Shown: positions 16,649 to 25,883, counted from the first letter of the stretch. The stretch: 64,000 nt of DNA from AC-49 sp963817035 (GCA_963817035.1 CAWFMM010000003.1:372001-436000), one strand, 5' to 3'. The notes: generated by a model from the letters alone, not told the origin. Translations and numbers: made by a program.

Positions 16649-18136
16649 ATGGGTGAGGCTCAGAGCGCCGAGGTCCTTGCGCTCAGTGATGCGCAGATCC
16701 TGATCGGCGACCGCTGGCTCACCGAGGGATCAGCGGGCGTCTTCGATCACGTCAGTCCCATCACCGGGCGTGTCCAGGGCCGCGTGGTAATGGCCGGCGC
16801 GCACGAGATCGATGCCGCGGTGGCGGCAGCCAAAGCCGCCGGACCCACGTGGCGGGCTATGCCGGGCGACCAGCGGCGCCGGATCATGCAACGGCTCGAA
16901 CAGCTGATTCTCGACGATAGCGCGGAGCTTGCCCGGCTCGTGACTCTCGAGGTCGGCACGCCGATGACGGCCGCAGCAAACTATGCATCGCTGGTCGCGT
17001 CGTACTTCGGCTACTACGCGGGCTGGGCCGACAAGATCGAAGGACGGACCATCCCGCTGTTTCCGGCGACCGGCTTCGACTTCACGATCCTCGAGCCGTA
17101 CGGCGTCGTGGGGATCATCATCACATGGAACGGGCCGCTCGCATCAGTTGGGATGAAGGTCGCGCCCGCGCTCGCGGCGGGGAACTGTGTGGTGCTGAAG
17201 TCGCCCGAGCTCGCGCCCTTTGCGATCGATCGCTTCGCGCGGCTCGCGCTAGAGGCCGGCCTTCCTCCTGGTGTTCTCAGCGTGGTGCCGGGTGGCGCGG
17301 CGGCCGGCGACCGACTCGTCCGTCACCCTGACGTCGGGAAGGTCTCGTTTACCGGCGGCGGCCCCACCGCCCGTAAGCTGATGGACGCTGCACGCGAGAA
17401 CGTGACGCCCCTCGTCTTGGAGCTCGGGGGAAAGTCCGCGAATCTGCTGTTCGCGGATGCCGATCTCGAGACCGCCGTGCCGCAGGCGGTGGTGTTCAGC
17501 ATTGTCGCTAACGCTGGCCAGGGTTGCTCGTTTCCCACCCGGCTACTTGTCGAGCACACGATCTACGAGGACGTACTCGAACGTATCGCCGATATCGCTA
17601 GCGCGGTCAAACTTGGCAACCCATTGCATGCCGAAACCACGATGGGGCCAGTCATCGCTGCTGCGGCGTGCGAACGAATCATGGCCAGCATTGACGATGA
17701 GCGCGAACGGGGACAATCCCGGCTCATCGCTGGTGGCGAGCGACTCGGAGGAGAACTCGCGGGAGGCTATTTCATCACCCCCACGATCTTCGCGGACGTT
17801 GCCCCCGGAAGCGCACTGTCACAACAAGAGATCTTCGGCCCGGTTCTATCGGTCACGCCGTTCTCGACTGAGCGGGAGGCCATCGAAATCGCCAACAACA
17901 CCGCCTACGGACTCGCGGCGTACATTCAAAGCCGTGATCTCGGCCGCGTGATGCGGGTCATTCCGCAGTTGAGGGCCGGCACAGTTCAGGTCAACGGCAA
18001 ATCGGTGATGCCGCCGTCCGCGCCGTTTGGAGGCTTGGGTGAGAGCGGCTACGGGCGCGAAGGCGGCAAGCCCGGCCTTGACGAGTTCCTGCGGATCAAG
18101 AACGTGTTCATCCAGTCTGTCGGCGAGACCACCTGA
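16649..18136 (+). CDS. Aldehyde dehydrogenase family protein
   Basis: A 495-residue NAD(P)-dependent aldehyde dehydrogenase. The catalytic cysteine lies in NAGQGCSFPTR (about residue 292) and the general-base glutamate in LELGGKSANLLF (about 257). Cofactor-binding features are ITWNGPLASVGMKVAPALAA and SFTGGGPTARKL. The C-terminal oligomerisation region reads APFGGLGESGYGREGG. The sequence QGCS instead of QxCT is common among aldehyde dehydrogenases of unknown specificity. ATG 16649 is chosen for the ribosome binding site AAGGAGCGG at 16632-16640; GTG 16646 is an alternative. It follows the BBE oxidase by 49 bases and may oxidise its aldehyde product. A strong hairpin terminates it. Confidence 0.92.
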   Translation: MGEAQSAEVLALSDAQILIGDRWLTEGSAGVFDHVSPITGRVQGRVVMAGAHEIDAAVAAAKAAGPTWRAMPGDQRRRIMQRLEQLILDDSAELARLVTLEVGTPMTAAANYASLVASYFGYYAGWADKIEGRTIPLFPATGFDFTILEPYGVVGIIITWNGPLASVGMKVAPALAAGNCVVLKSPELAPFAIDRFARLALEAGLPPGVLSVVPGGAAAGDRLVRHPDVGKVSFTGGGPTARKLMDAARENVTPLVLELGGKSANLLFADADLETAVPQAVVFSIVANAGQGCSFPTRLLVEHTIYEDVLERIADIASAVKLGNPLHAETTMGPVIAAAACERIMASIDDERERGQSRLIAGGERLGGELAGGYFITPTIFADVAPGSALSQQEIFGPVLSVTPFSTEREAIEIANNTAYGLAAYIQSRDLGRVMRVIPQLRAGTVQVNGKSVMPPSAPFGGLGESGYGREGGKPGLDEFLRIKNVFIQSVGETT

Positions 18137-18145
18137 GAGTCGGTC

Positions 18146-18172
18146 CCGTGGCAGCCCACTGGGCTGCCACGG
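18146..18172. terminator. Perfect hairpin terminator
   Basis: CCGTGGCAGCCC (18146-18157), a 3-base loop and GGGCTGCCACGG (18161-18172) form a perfect 12-bp stem between the convergent aldehyde dehydrogenase and MmyB-type genes. Confidence 0.75.
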
Positions 18173-18246
18173 TGGTAGAGCGGCACGCAACCAGCCGGCG
18201 GAAACGGGTCGGCCCTTGGCCGGTCGCTGGGGGCGGCGTCGACGCG

Positions 18247-19131
18247 TCATCGCGCCGTCGGCGCGGCTGGCCGTGTCAGGGCGCCGGGCTTGGTCGTGGC
18301 GGCCAGGCTGCCGAGCAGCGCCAGCGACTCGGCGGAGCGGGTGCCGGGATCGGCGGTGTAGACGTAGACGGTGAGGTCGCTATCTGAGGCGACCTCGAGG
18401 CCCTCGTAGCGCAGCTCGATGTCGCCGACCTGTGCGTGGTGCAGGCGCTTGAGCCCGCTGTTGTGGAAGCGCACATCGTGACGCGCCCAGGTTTGGCGAA
18501 ATTCCGGACTGCGAGTCGAGAGCTCGCCGACCAGGTCGCTGAAGGCGCGGTCGTCCGATTTGCGTGCGGCGGTCGCGCGCAGGGCGGCGGCGACGTCGCG
18601 GGCAACGCTGTCCCAGTCGCGGTAGAAGTCGCGCGCGCGGGAGTCCAGGAAGATGAAGCGCGCGAAGTTCGGGCGTTCCTGCCCGTCGAGCAATTCGGTG
18701 AACAGTGCTCGGCTCAGCCCGTTGGCCGCAAGGACGTCATGGCGTTCATTGAGGAGCAGAGCGGCAGCGCCGGTGATCGCGTCGAGCACATGCTGCATCG
18801 ACGGTCTCACGCCCTCCTTCGCGGGCCGCCGTCGCGGCCGCGGCGGGAGGGGTTGCACGGCGCGGGCGAGATCGATGAGATGCGCGCGCTCGGCATCGTC
18901 GAGGCGCAGCGCGCCCGCCAGCGCGTCCAGGACGCCGTCGGAAGCGCCCGCGAGGTCACCGCGCTCCATGCGGCTGTAATACGGGACGCTGACGCCCGCC
19001 AGGACGGCGACCTCCTCGCGACGCAGGCCAGGCACGCGCCGAGTGCCATAGTCGGGCAGCCCGACATCGGTCGCTTTGAGCCGTGCTCGCCGGCTGGCGA
19101 GGAACTCCCTGATCTCCTGGCGTGCATCCAT
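18247..19131 (-). CDS. Helix-turn-helix regulator with MmyB-like ligand-binding domain
   Basis: A 294-residue XRE-type regulator. The N-terminal helix-turn-helix domain spans residues 1-85, with EIREFLASRRARLKATDVGL, then RRVPGLRREEVAVLAGVSVP and YYSRMERGDLAG, a highly typical signature. The rest is the MmyB-like PAS-type domain (NERHDVLAANGLSRALF; RDFYRDWDSVARDVAAALR; GLKRLHHAQVGDIELRYEGL). Some MmyB proteins bind fatty acids and regulate antibiotic or oxidoreductase genes. It is divergent from the alpha/beta hydrolase at 19258, its likely target. GGAGAGCTG precedes ATG 19131. A palindrome between the two genes matches one next to the decayed MmyB copy at 4160. Confidence 0.93.
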   Translation of the reverse strand: MDARQEIREFLASRRARLKATDVGLPDYGTRRVPGLRREEVAVLAGVSVPYYSRMERGDLAGASDGVLDALAGALRLDDAERAHLIDLARAVQPLPPRPRRRPAKEGVRPSMQHVLDAITGAAALLLNERHDVLAANGLSRALFTELLDGQERPNFARFIFLDSRARDFYRDWDSVARDVAAALRATAARKSDDRAFSDLVGELSTRSPEFRQTWARHDVRFHNSGLKRLHHAQVGDIELRYEGLEVASDSDLTVYVYTADPGTRSAESLALLGSLAATTKPGALTRPAAPTAR

Positions 19132-19166
19132 CAGCTCTCCATCGTAAACGCAGTCAAACGCTTCAC

Positions 19167-19187
19167 GGGCACCCTGCCAGGGTCACC
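19167..19187. promoter_or_regulatory. Candidate MmyB operator
   Basis: GGGCACCCTGCCAGGGTCACC contains the palindrome ACCCTG-C-CAGGGT (19171-19183) and a further CAGGGTG at 19192-19198. It matches 17 of 21 positions with 4113-4133, the palindrome beside the decayed MmyB copy. It lies between the regulator and the hydrolase gene. Confidence 0.6.
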
Positions 19188-19257
19188 TTCACAGGGTGTC
19201 GCTAGCCCGGCGAAGCGGTGGTTCTCTATGCAGGGAGACCACGACAGGAGAAGCCAG

Positions 19258-20256
19258 ATGCCCCTCACCGACAACTACATCTTCGAACTCGACGAGAACG
19301 TCACGCGCACGCCGGTGTCGTACAAGAACCGCTTCGGGATCCGGATCGCCGCCGACCTCTACCAGCCCAAGAACCCCGACGAGTCACTCGAGCACGCCGC
19401 GATCATCGTCGGAGCGCCCTACGGCGGCGTCAAGGAGCAGGGGCCCGGGATCTACGCGCAGAACATGGCCCTGCGCGGATTCGTCGCGCTGACGTTCGAC
19501 CCGTCGTTCAACGGCTACAGCGGCGGCGAGCCGCGCCATCTCTCCTCGCCCGACATCTTCGTCGAGGACTTCAGCGCCGCCGTCGACTACCTGGGCACCC
19601 GATCCTTCGTCGACCGGGAGCGCATCGGCGTGATCGGCATGTGCGGCAGCGGCGCGCTGAGCCTCAGCGCCGCGCAGATCGACCGCCGCATCAAGGCCGT
19701 CGCGCCAGTCGTCATGTACGACCACCACCGCCTCTACGCCGAGGGCTTTGAGAACTCACTCACCGACGACCAGCGCAACGCGTTCATCGACGAGCGCCTG
19801 CAGCAGCGCTACCTGGACTTCGAAGCCGACGTGCCGCTCCTGACCCCGCGTGACGCGCCGATCGGCTTCGACGAGAACACGCACCCAATCGGCGTCGAGT
19901 TCGGCGAGTTCTACTCCACGCCGCGGGGGTATCACCCCAACTCGATCACCCAGTCGACGACGACGAGCAGCCTGTCATTCATGAACTTCCCGCTGCTGGC
20001 GAACATCCAGTGGATCTCGCCGCGGCCGATCCTGTTCGTGACCGGAGAGCACGCGCACTCGCGCTACTACAGCGAGGATGCCTACGAGCGCGCGGCCGAC
20101 CCGAAGGAGCTCCACGTCGTCCCGAACGCCGGCCACGTCGACCTGTACGACAAGACCGAGCTGATCCCGTTCGACAAGCTCGAGGAGTTCTTCACCGAAC
20201 AGCTCGCGACCGCGTCGAGCCGTGCCCCTGCGGAGCTCGCCGGATCCCGGTCCTGA
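19258..20256 (+). CDS. Alpha/beta hydrolase (YcjY/dienelactone hydrolase-like)
   Basis: A 332-residue cytosolic alpha/beta hydrolase. The nucleophile elbow reads GVIGMCGSGALSLSAA, with cysteine where most members have serine, as in dienelactone hydrolases and the YcjY-like group. The oxyanion region is IIVGAPYGGVKEQGP. The acid and histidine are likely in ILFVTGEHAHSRYYSED and NAGHVDLYDK near the C-terminus. Substrates in this group are unclear. Protein names in databases vary from alpha/beta hydrolase to acetylxylan esterase. ATG 19258 follows GGAGAAG by five bases. It is the divergent partner of the MmyB-type regulator and is followed by an SDR. Confidence 0.88.
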   Translation: MPLTDNYIFELDENVTRTPVSYKNRFGIRIAADLYQPKNPDESLEHAAIIVGAPYGGVKEQGPGIYAQNMALRGFVALTFDPSFNGYSGGEPRHLSSPDIFVEDFSAAVDYLGTRSFVDRERIGVIGMCGSGALSLSAAQIDRRIKAVAPVVMYDHHRLYAEGFENSLTDDQRNAFIDERLQQRYLDFEADVPLLTPRDAPIGFDENTHPIGVEFGEFYSTPRGYHPNSITQSTTTSSLSFMNFPLLANIQWISPRPILFVTGEHAHSRYYSEDAYERAADPKELHVVPNAGHVDLYDKTELIPFDKLEEFFTEQLATASSRAPAELAGSRS

Positions 20257-20341
20257 GCCGCGCCAACCAAGACGTCCTGCTAGCTGTGCTGCGGGCATCC
20301 CGCCGACCCAATGTAAAACCGAACGAGAGTGAAGGATCGAC

Positions 20342-21085
20342 ATGATCAAGGACAAAGTCGCAATCATCACCGGCGCGTCATCCGGAATCGGCGAGGCGAC
20401 CGCGAAGGCGCTCGCAAGCAGAGGCGCCAAGGTCGTCCTCGGCGCCCGGCGCGCAGATCAGCTGAAGCAGATCGTCGACGAGATCGAGAGGGACGGCGGC
20501 CAAGCCGTCTACCACGAGCTGGACGTGACGGCCCCATCCGACAGCGACGACATCGTGAAGCTCGCAAAGGAGACCTTTGGCGGCGTCGATGTCGTCTTCT
20601 TGAACGCCGGCATCATGCCGAACTCCCCGCTCTCCGCGCTGAAGACCGACGACTGGCACCAGATGGTCGACGTCAACATCAAAGGCGTCCTCAACGGCGT
20701 CGCCGCCGTGCTGCCGACGTTCACCGAGCAGAAGTCCGGTCACGTGATCGCGGTCTCGTCTGTCGCCGGGCTCAAGGCCTACCCCGGCGGCGCCGTATAC
20801 GGCGGCACGAAATGGTTCGTACGCGACTTCATGGAGGTTCTCCGCATGGAGTCCGCCATGGAAGGGACGAACATTCGCACCGCGACGATCTATCCCGCCG
20901 CGATCAACACCGAGCTGCTCAGCACGATCAGCGACGAGGACACGGCCGAGTCGATCCAGGATGTCTACGACCAGTACGGAATCTCGCCTTCCCGGATCGC
21001 GGACCTCGTGGCATTCGCAATCGACCAGCCCGAGGACACGACGATCAGCGAGTTCACAGTGGGCCCGGCCAACCAGCCGTGGTAG
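20342..21085 (+). CDS. SDR family oxidoreductase
   Basis: A 247-residue classical short-chain dehydrogenase. The cofactor loop is ITGASSGIGEATAKAL, with basic residues after strand two (GARRADQ) favouring NADP. NAGIMP is the structural NAG motif. The catalytic triad is Ser in AVSSVAGLKAYPGG, Tyr in VYGGTKWF and Lys in the same motif. The length equals the family norm. Close relatives are annotated as oxidoreductases of unknown substrate. GAAGG lies nine bases before ATG 20342. It lies 85 bases after the hydrolase and may be co-transcribed with it under MmyB control. Confidence 0.93.
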   Translation: MIKDKVAIITGASSGIGEATAKALASRGAKVVLGARRADQLKQIVDEIERDGGQAVYHELDVTAPSDSDDIVKLAKETFGGVDVVFLNAGIMPNSPLSALKTDDWHQMVDVNIKGVLNGVAAVLPTFTEQKSGHVIAVSSVAGLKAYPGGAVYGGTKWFVRDFMEVLRMESAMEGTNIRTATIYPAAINTELLSTISDEDTAESIQDVYDQYGISPSRIADLVAFAIDQPEDTTISEFTVGPANQPW

Positions 21086-21227
21086 TGCGGGGACGGCGTC
21101 CGGCCCTTGCGAACACCGCCCTCGTCCCCGGCACCGGGGCGCGGGTCGTCGTGCCGCCGCCGGAGATCGGGGCGGCCCGCGAGCTCACCCGGGCCCACGT
21201 TGCGACCGCGTACCCCAGGGCAGTGCT

Positions 21228-23399
21228 CTAGCCGACCGGGACGACGTTGACGGGAATCGCCGTCATCCTCGGCATGGCCGTGATCGACTCGAAGTCGCGA
21301 TCGGTGCTGATGAGCATCCCGGTGCACGCTCCCGCGGCGTCGTCGGACTCCTCGTCGGGCAGCCCGCCGAAGCCGTGGGCCATCGAGACCACCCCGCGGC
21401 GAAGCCGATCGTCGGCGGAGACGACCGCGGCGATCCGGTCGTTGTCCGACACGATCTCGACGAGGGCTCCCTCGTCGAGCGCCAGATGCGCGAGGTCGTC
21501 GGGATGCAGGAACGCGGGATTGTGGCGCGGGCGCCGCGATGCCTCGGCCCCCTGCGGCGAGAGGCTGTTCATCACGTGACGCATCCGGCGCACGGTCAGC
21601 TGGTGCGTGAAGCCGCCCGTGTCGGTCGGGCGGCTGCCGTAGTCGCGCAGTTCCTCGCGCACGTCGGCGGGCATGACGTCGAATCGCGCGGCGGCGTCCG
21701 GTCGCGGCGGCTCGACGACGACCGGCGGCAGATCGAAGACCTTGCCGCGGGGCTCGCGCCGGACCTCCTCGAACGACACCTGCCCGTCGCGCATCGCCAG
21801 AGCGAGCAGGTCGTCGGTTGTCGGCGGGCGCTCCATGTCGAGCGGGACGCCGCGATACTCGATCTGGACGCCCAGCCGCTTGGCCAGCGCCCAGAACACA
21901 TACCAGTCGTCGACGACCTCCGAGCCCGCCGGCGGCGAGACGACCGCATCGGTGTGCTGTGTGAACGAGAGCGGGAAGCGAGCACCCCGGCCGAACGGGG
22001 CGGGCATGTCGGAGCGCTCATACATCAGCTTCGGCGGCAGGACGTAGTGGGCGAGCCTGGATGTCGCCGTCATGAACGGGTCGACGGCGACGAGCAGATC
22101 GAGTGAGCGAAAGGCGCGAACGACCTTGCGCTGATCGGGGATCGCCGTGGCGGGATTCCCGCCGCAGACCAGGAGGGCGCGGATCTGCCCATCGCCCGGG
22201 GTGAGGATCTCGTCGGCGAGGATGCACGACGGGAGCTCGCCGCCGGTGTCGGGCGTGGTGATCAGGCCGAGCTGTCGCGTGCGCGCCTTGTAGCCGCGTT
22301 CCCAGGAGCGCGTCGGAGCGATGACCTCCGCGCGCTTCGGCGTCCGGGGGGCGATCGGAAGGCCGTTTTCGATGACCTCCCCCGCGCGCCGGAAGCGGCC
22401 GCAGACGACGTTGAGGCACTCGATCAGATGGTCCGTGAGGTTCGCGTGGGCCGACATCGTGACCCCGGTGTGGCTGACCGCGCACCCGCGCTTGCCGGCG
22501 CCGCCGAACGCCCGCGCCGTGCGGACGAGATCCTCGGCCGGGATGTCGGCGCGCTCGGCGACGCGCTCGGGCGTGTAGGGCTCGACGGCGGCGCGAAGCT
22601 CGTCGAGTCCGTGCGCCCAGCGGGCGCAGAACTCCGCGTCCTCCAGGCCCTCGGTCAGGATGATCCGCAGCAGCCCGGCCGCGATCGCCGCGTCCTCCCC
22701 GGGACGCGGCTGCAGGAAGATGTCGGCCCGCTGTGCGGTCTCGGTCCGGCGCGGGTCGACGACGATCAGCTTCATCCCGCGCGCTTTGGCCTCCCTGATG
22801 CCGAGCGACGGGTTGGTGGCGGGGGCCATCGAGGCCACGCTGGTCATCGACACCATCGGGTTGGTGCCGAGGAGCAGCCAGACGTCCGCGTCCGTCCAGG
22901 GCTGACGTCCGGCGCTCCAGGCGCCCAGGCGGCCGGGCGTCACGACCTTGCACGGGTTGTCCACCGTGAGCGCGCTGAAGTAGCTCGGCGAGCCGATCGC
23001 CTTCATCCAGTCCGGCGTCATCAGGAACGCCGACGCCGTCAGATAGCCGTGCATGCCCGCGAACGACGCGACCGCCTCGGGGCCGCAGCCATCGATGATC
23101 GTCCGCAGCTTCTCGGCTATCTCGTCGAGCGCGTCCTCCAGCGGGATGGGCGAGAACGAGCCATCCTCACACCGTTTGAGCGGGTGCAGTATCCGGTCGT
23201 CCCGCGCGTGCATCTGCCCGGCCTCGCGCCCCTTGCTGCACACGAAGCCGCTGGTGATGGCATGCCCTCGGTCGCCCTCGACCGAGATGATCCGGTCGTG
23301 CTCGTCGATCTTCAGGGACGTTCCGCAGCCCGCGATGCAGATCCGGCAGAAGGACAGCGCCGTTCGGACGGCTCCGGGATCCCCGTCGCCCGCCTTCAC
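21228..23399 (-). CDS. Molybdopterin-dependent oxidoreductase (DMSO reductase family)
   Basis: A 723-residue bis-MGD molybdenum or tungsten enzyme. The N-terminal iron-sulfur domain has cysteines at 18, 21, 25 and 53 (FCRICIAGC; GFVCSKGR). Body motifs are LLLGTNPMVSMTS, KLIVVDPRRTETAQRADIFL and LLVCGGNPATAIPD; the C-terminal molydopterin-binding barrel includes LHPDDLAHLALDEGALVEI and VSMAHGFGG. I start at GTG 23399 because GAGG lies about 8 bases upstream and the iron-sulfur domain follows directly; ATG 23477 in the same frame would add 26 residues. There is no Tat signal, so it is cytosolic. It is divergent from a paralogue at 23530; no small iron-sulfur or membrane subunit is adjacent. The substrate is unknown; formate dehydrogenase-like and polysulfide/thiosulfate-like functions are both possible. 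Confidence 0.88.
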   Translation of the reverse strand: MKAGDGDPGAVRTALSFCRICIAGCGTSLKIDEHDRIISVEGDRGHAITSGFVCSKGREAGQMHARDDRILHPLKRCEDGSFSPIPLEDALDEIAEKLRTIIDGCGPEAVASFAGMHGYLTASAFLMTPDWMKAIGSPSYFSALTVDNPCKVVTPGRLGAWSAGRQPWTDADVWLLLGTNPMVSMTSVASMAPATNPSLGIREAKARGMKLIVVDPRRTETAQRADIFLQPRPGEDAAIAAGLLRIILTEGLEDAEFCARWAHGLDELRAAVEPYTPERVAERADIPAEDLVRTARAFGGAGKRGCAVSHTGVTMSAHANLTDHLIECLNVVCGRFRRAGEVIENGLPIAPRTPKRAEVIAPTRSWERGYKARTRQLGLITTPDTGGELPSCILADEILTPGDGQIRALLVCGGNPATAIPDQRKVVRAFRSLDLLVAVDPFMTATSRLAHYVLPPKLMYERSDMPAPFGRGARFPLSFTQHTDAVVSPPAGSEVVDDWYVFWALAKRLGVQIEYRGVPLDMERPPTTDDLLALAMRDGQVSFEEVRREPRGKVFDLPPVVVEPPRPDAAARFDVMPADVREELRDYGSRPTDTGGFTHQLTVRRMRHVMNSLSPQGAEASRRPRHNPAFLHPDDLAHLALDEGALVEIVSDNDRIAAVVSADDRLRRGVVSMAHGFGGLPDEESDDAAGACTGMLISTDRDFESITAMPRMTAIPVNVVPVG

Positions 23400-23517
23400 G
23401 CGCGTCGCCTCGCAAGCTGCGTCACGCTTGGACCTTAACAGAGAAGAGGGGCGAGCGACGACGGATCGGTCAGACATTCTGGTCTTGGGCCACGGGGGTG
23501 AGGCGCAGGGCCTCTGG

Positions 23518-23523
23518 GATACT
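23518..23523 (+). promoter_or_regulatory. -10 box of a leaderless transcript
   Basis: GATACT lies six bases before GTG 23530, in the 130-base gap between the two divergent molybdopterin enzymes. No ribosome binding site precedes the GTG, so it decides the start choice. Confidence 0.4.
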
Positions 23524-23529
23524 CAGTCC

Positions 23530-25719
23530 GTGAGCGGTCGCCAGGAGACGCCGACGTTCTGCCGCATCTGCGAGGCCCTGTGCGGACTCGTCGCGACCGT
23601 GGAGGACGGTGAGCTCACCCGGCTGCGGCCCAGCCCCGCGCATCCGCTCTCGGAGGGCTTCGCGTGCCCGAAGGGGATCGCCATGACGGAGATCGTCAAC
23701 GATCCGGATCGCGTGCTGCATCCGCTGCGGCGCCGGGCGGGTGTGCCGCCCGGCCCGGCCGGGCCCGACGCCTTCGAGCGGATCACCTGGGATCAGGCGC
23801 TGAACGAGGTCGGGGCTCGACTCGCGCGGCTGATCGACCAGCATGGCGGCTCGTCGGTCGGCTGCTTCTCCGGAGCGGCGACGTTCTTCGACTCGTCATT
23901 GGCGCCGGTCATCCAGGGCATCATGGCCGGACTCGGCTCACCACATCGCTACTCCAGCGCCTCTCAGGACGTGACCGCCCGCTACACGGCGAGCAAGTGG
24001 CTCTACGGCTCACCGACGGTCGTGCCGATCCCGGACCTCTACCGCACCGACTTCCTGCTCGTTATCGGGGCGAACCCGCTCGTCTCCCACGGGAGCTTGT
24101 TCAACTCCAAGCGTGTCCGCGAGACCCTCAATGGGATCGTGGGGCGTGGCGGCCGAATCGTGGTCATCGATCCGCGACGGACGGAGACGGCCGCGACATA
24201 CGAGCATCTGCCGGTGCGCCCGAGCGCCGACGCCTGGATGCTCCTCTCGATGCTCGACGTGATCTTCGCCGAGGGCCTGGAGGATCGTGAATCGATCGCG
24301 ACGCAGGCGCGAGGCGCCGACCGCCTGCGCGAACTTGCCGCGCCGCACCCGCCCGAAGTGACCGCTGAGCGGACCGGCGTCCCGCCGGATCGCCTGCGGC
24401 AACTCGCGCGAGATCTCGCCGGCGCGCCGAGCGCCGCCGTCTACGGACGATGTGGCGTCAATCGCGGTCGCAGCGCGACCCTTGTCTCCTTCCTGATCGA
24501 GGCGCTCAATCTCGTGACCGGGAACCTCGATCGCCCCGGAGGCTCGATCATCGGCAGGTCGCCCCTGCGGGGACAGTCCTACGGCTCCCACGGCACGCAG
24601 CGCAGCCGAATCGGCGGGTTCCCCGACATGTCCGGTCTCATGCCCGCCGGCGTGATGGCGAAGGAGATGCTCACGCCGGGCGATGGGCAGCTTCGCGGGC
24701 TGTTGACGGTCGCGGGCAACCCGATCCTGAGCGTGCCCAACGGCGCCGAGCTGGCTCGTGGCCTGATGGGGCTCGACATGCACATCGCGATCGATCTGTA
24801 CCTCTCCGATACCGCGCAGTACGCCGACTACATCCTTCCGGCGGCCTCGTTCCTGGAGCGCTCGGACATCAAGCCGCTCGCGACGCAGGCATGGCATCTG
24901 ACTCCGCACATCGAGTGGTCGGAGGCGGTGCTGGCGCCCCGCGGAGAAGCGCGCCCCGATGCCGAGATCGTCGAGGACATCGCGCGCAGCGCGGGGATCA
25001 AGCTCGAAAGCTCGCCTCTGAAGCGCGTGCTCGCGCGCGCCGGGCTGCGGATCTCCTACGAGCGCAAGCTCGACAAGATGCTCCGGCTGGGACCGTACGG
25101 GGATCGCTACGGGCTACGTCGCAGCGGCATCAGCCTCAAGAAGCTCCGCGCACGGCGGTACGGCATCGTCCTCGCCGAGCATCAGCCGACCGGCGTCCTG
25201 CAAGAGAAGGTCCGCCACCCCGACAAGCGCGTGTGTCTCGATCCTCCGGAGATCGCCGTGGAGGTGCGCGAGCTCGAGAGGCGCCATGCGCCCGACCAGA
25301 ACTTCCCGCTCCTGCTGATCGGGATGCGTGAGTTGCGCTCCATCAACTCGTGGATGAAGAACTCTTCCAAGCTGATGGCCGCGGATCGGACGCACGCTGC
25401 GCGCATTCACCCTGACGACGCCGCCGCGGCGGCCATCAGCGACGGCGCCATCGTCCGCGTCAGCTCGAAGACCGCGACCATCGAGCTTCCCGCTCGCCTC
25501 ACCGACGACATGGTGCGGGGAGCGATCGCCATTCCGCACGGCTGGGGGCACCACGAGGGCTACGGCAGAATCGCCGGCGCGTCGGGCGGCGCGAACGTCA
25601 ACCTGCTTGCGTCGACCGACATCGACGACATCGAGATGGTCTCCGGCACGTCGCACCTCGACGGCATTCCCGTCCGGATCGAGCGAGCCGACGGCCCGAC
25701 CGAGCGCGCGTCGGCCTGA
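23530..25719 (+). CDS. Molybdopterin-dependent oxidoreductase (DMSO reductase family)
   Basis: A 729-residue paralogue of the divergent enzyme at 21228. The N-terminal iron-sulfur cysteines are at 11, 14, 18 and 46 (FCRICEALCG; GFACPKGIAM). Other motifs are LLVIGANPLVSHGSLF, RIVVIDPRRTETAATYEHL, LLTVAGNPILSVPNGAEL and, in the C-terminal barrel, AARIHPDDAAAAAISDGAIV and IAIPHGWGHHEGY. No signal peptide is seen. GTG 23530 fits the family N-terminus and lies six bases after a -10 box. Each enzyme of this divergent pair would need an electron acceptor coded elsewhere. The Fe-S ligands and MGD motifs are intact in both, so both should be active; the substrates cannot be assigned. Confidence 0.88.
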   Translation: MSGRQETPTFCRICEALCGLVATVEDGELTRLRPSPAHPLSEGFACPKGIAMTEIVNDPDRVLHPLRRRAGVPPGPAGPDAFERITWDQALNEVGARLARLIDQHGGSSVGCFSGAATFFDSSLAPVIQGIMAGLGSPHRYSSASQDVTARYTASKWLYGSPTVVPIPDLYRTDFLLVIGANPLVSHGSLFNSKRVRETLNGIVGRGGRIVVIDPRRTETAATYEHLPVRPSADAWMLLSMLDVIFAEGLEDRESIATQARGADRLRELAAPHPPEVTAERTGVPPDRLRQLARDLAGAPSAAVYGRCGVNRGRSATLVSFLIEALNLVTGNLDRPGGSIIGRSPLRGQSYGSHGTQRSRIGGFPDMSGLMPAGVMAKEMLTPGDGQLRGLLTVAGNPILSVPNGAELARGLMGLDMHIAIDLYLSDTAQYADYILPAASFLERSDIKPLATQAWHLTPHIEWSEAVLAPRGEARPDAEIVEDIARSAGIKLESSPLKRVLARAGLRISYERKLDKMLRLGPYGDRYGLRRSGISLKKLRARRYGIVLAEHQPTGVLQEKVRHPDKRVCLDPPEIAVEVRELERRHAPDQNFPLLLIGMRELRSINSWMKNSSKLMAADRTHAARIHPDDAAAAAISDGAIVRVSSKTATIELPARLTDDMVRGAIAIPHGWGHHEGYGRIAGASGGANVNLLASTDIDDIEMVSGTSHLDGIPVRIERADGPTERASA

Positions 25720-25777
25720 GCTGCCGACCGAAAGCTCGGCCAGAATCGCTCACGAGCTTCCGAGCCACGCACCCGGG

Positions 25778-25883
25778 GCCGTGAGCGCCCGAGACGAAGT
25801 CTCTGCATCTGCCACGATCTTCCGAGTCTCGTTACGCGCCCGAGGATTCGAACCTCTGACGTTCGGTTCCGTAGACCGACGCT
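25778..25883. repeat. Imperfect direct repeat with tRNA-Arg 3' part (far copy)
   Basis: This interval repeats 29796-29905 with about two substitutions and two small deletions. It contains the 3' part of the tRNA-Arg gene (25835-25883, minus strand: T arm, variable loop and anticodon arm) and about 57 bases of its downstream flank. Two bases are missing in the T/acceptor region and the D arm is absent, so it is not a functional tRNA. It probably marks the end of a segment inserted at tRNA-Arg. Confidence 0.7.

Noticed and set aside
25560..25808. Similar minus-strand peptides MQRLRLGRSRP (here) and MQGLRLGRSRP (29492-29827) as a small protein family
   Set aside because: The likeness is explained by the direct repeat of the tRNA-Arg flank; neither frame has other support.
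25835..25883. A second tRNA-Arg gene
   Set aside because: The D arm is missing and two bases are lost in the T/acceptor region.
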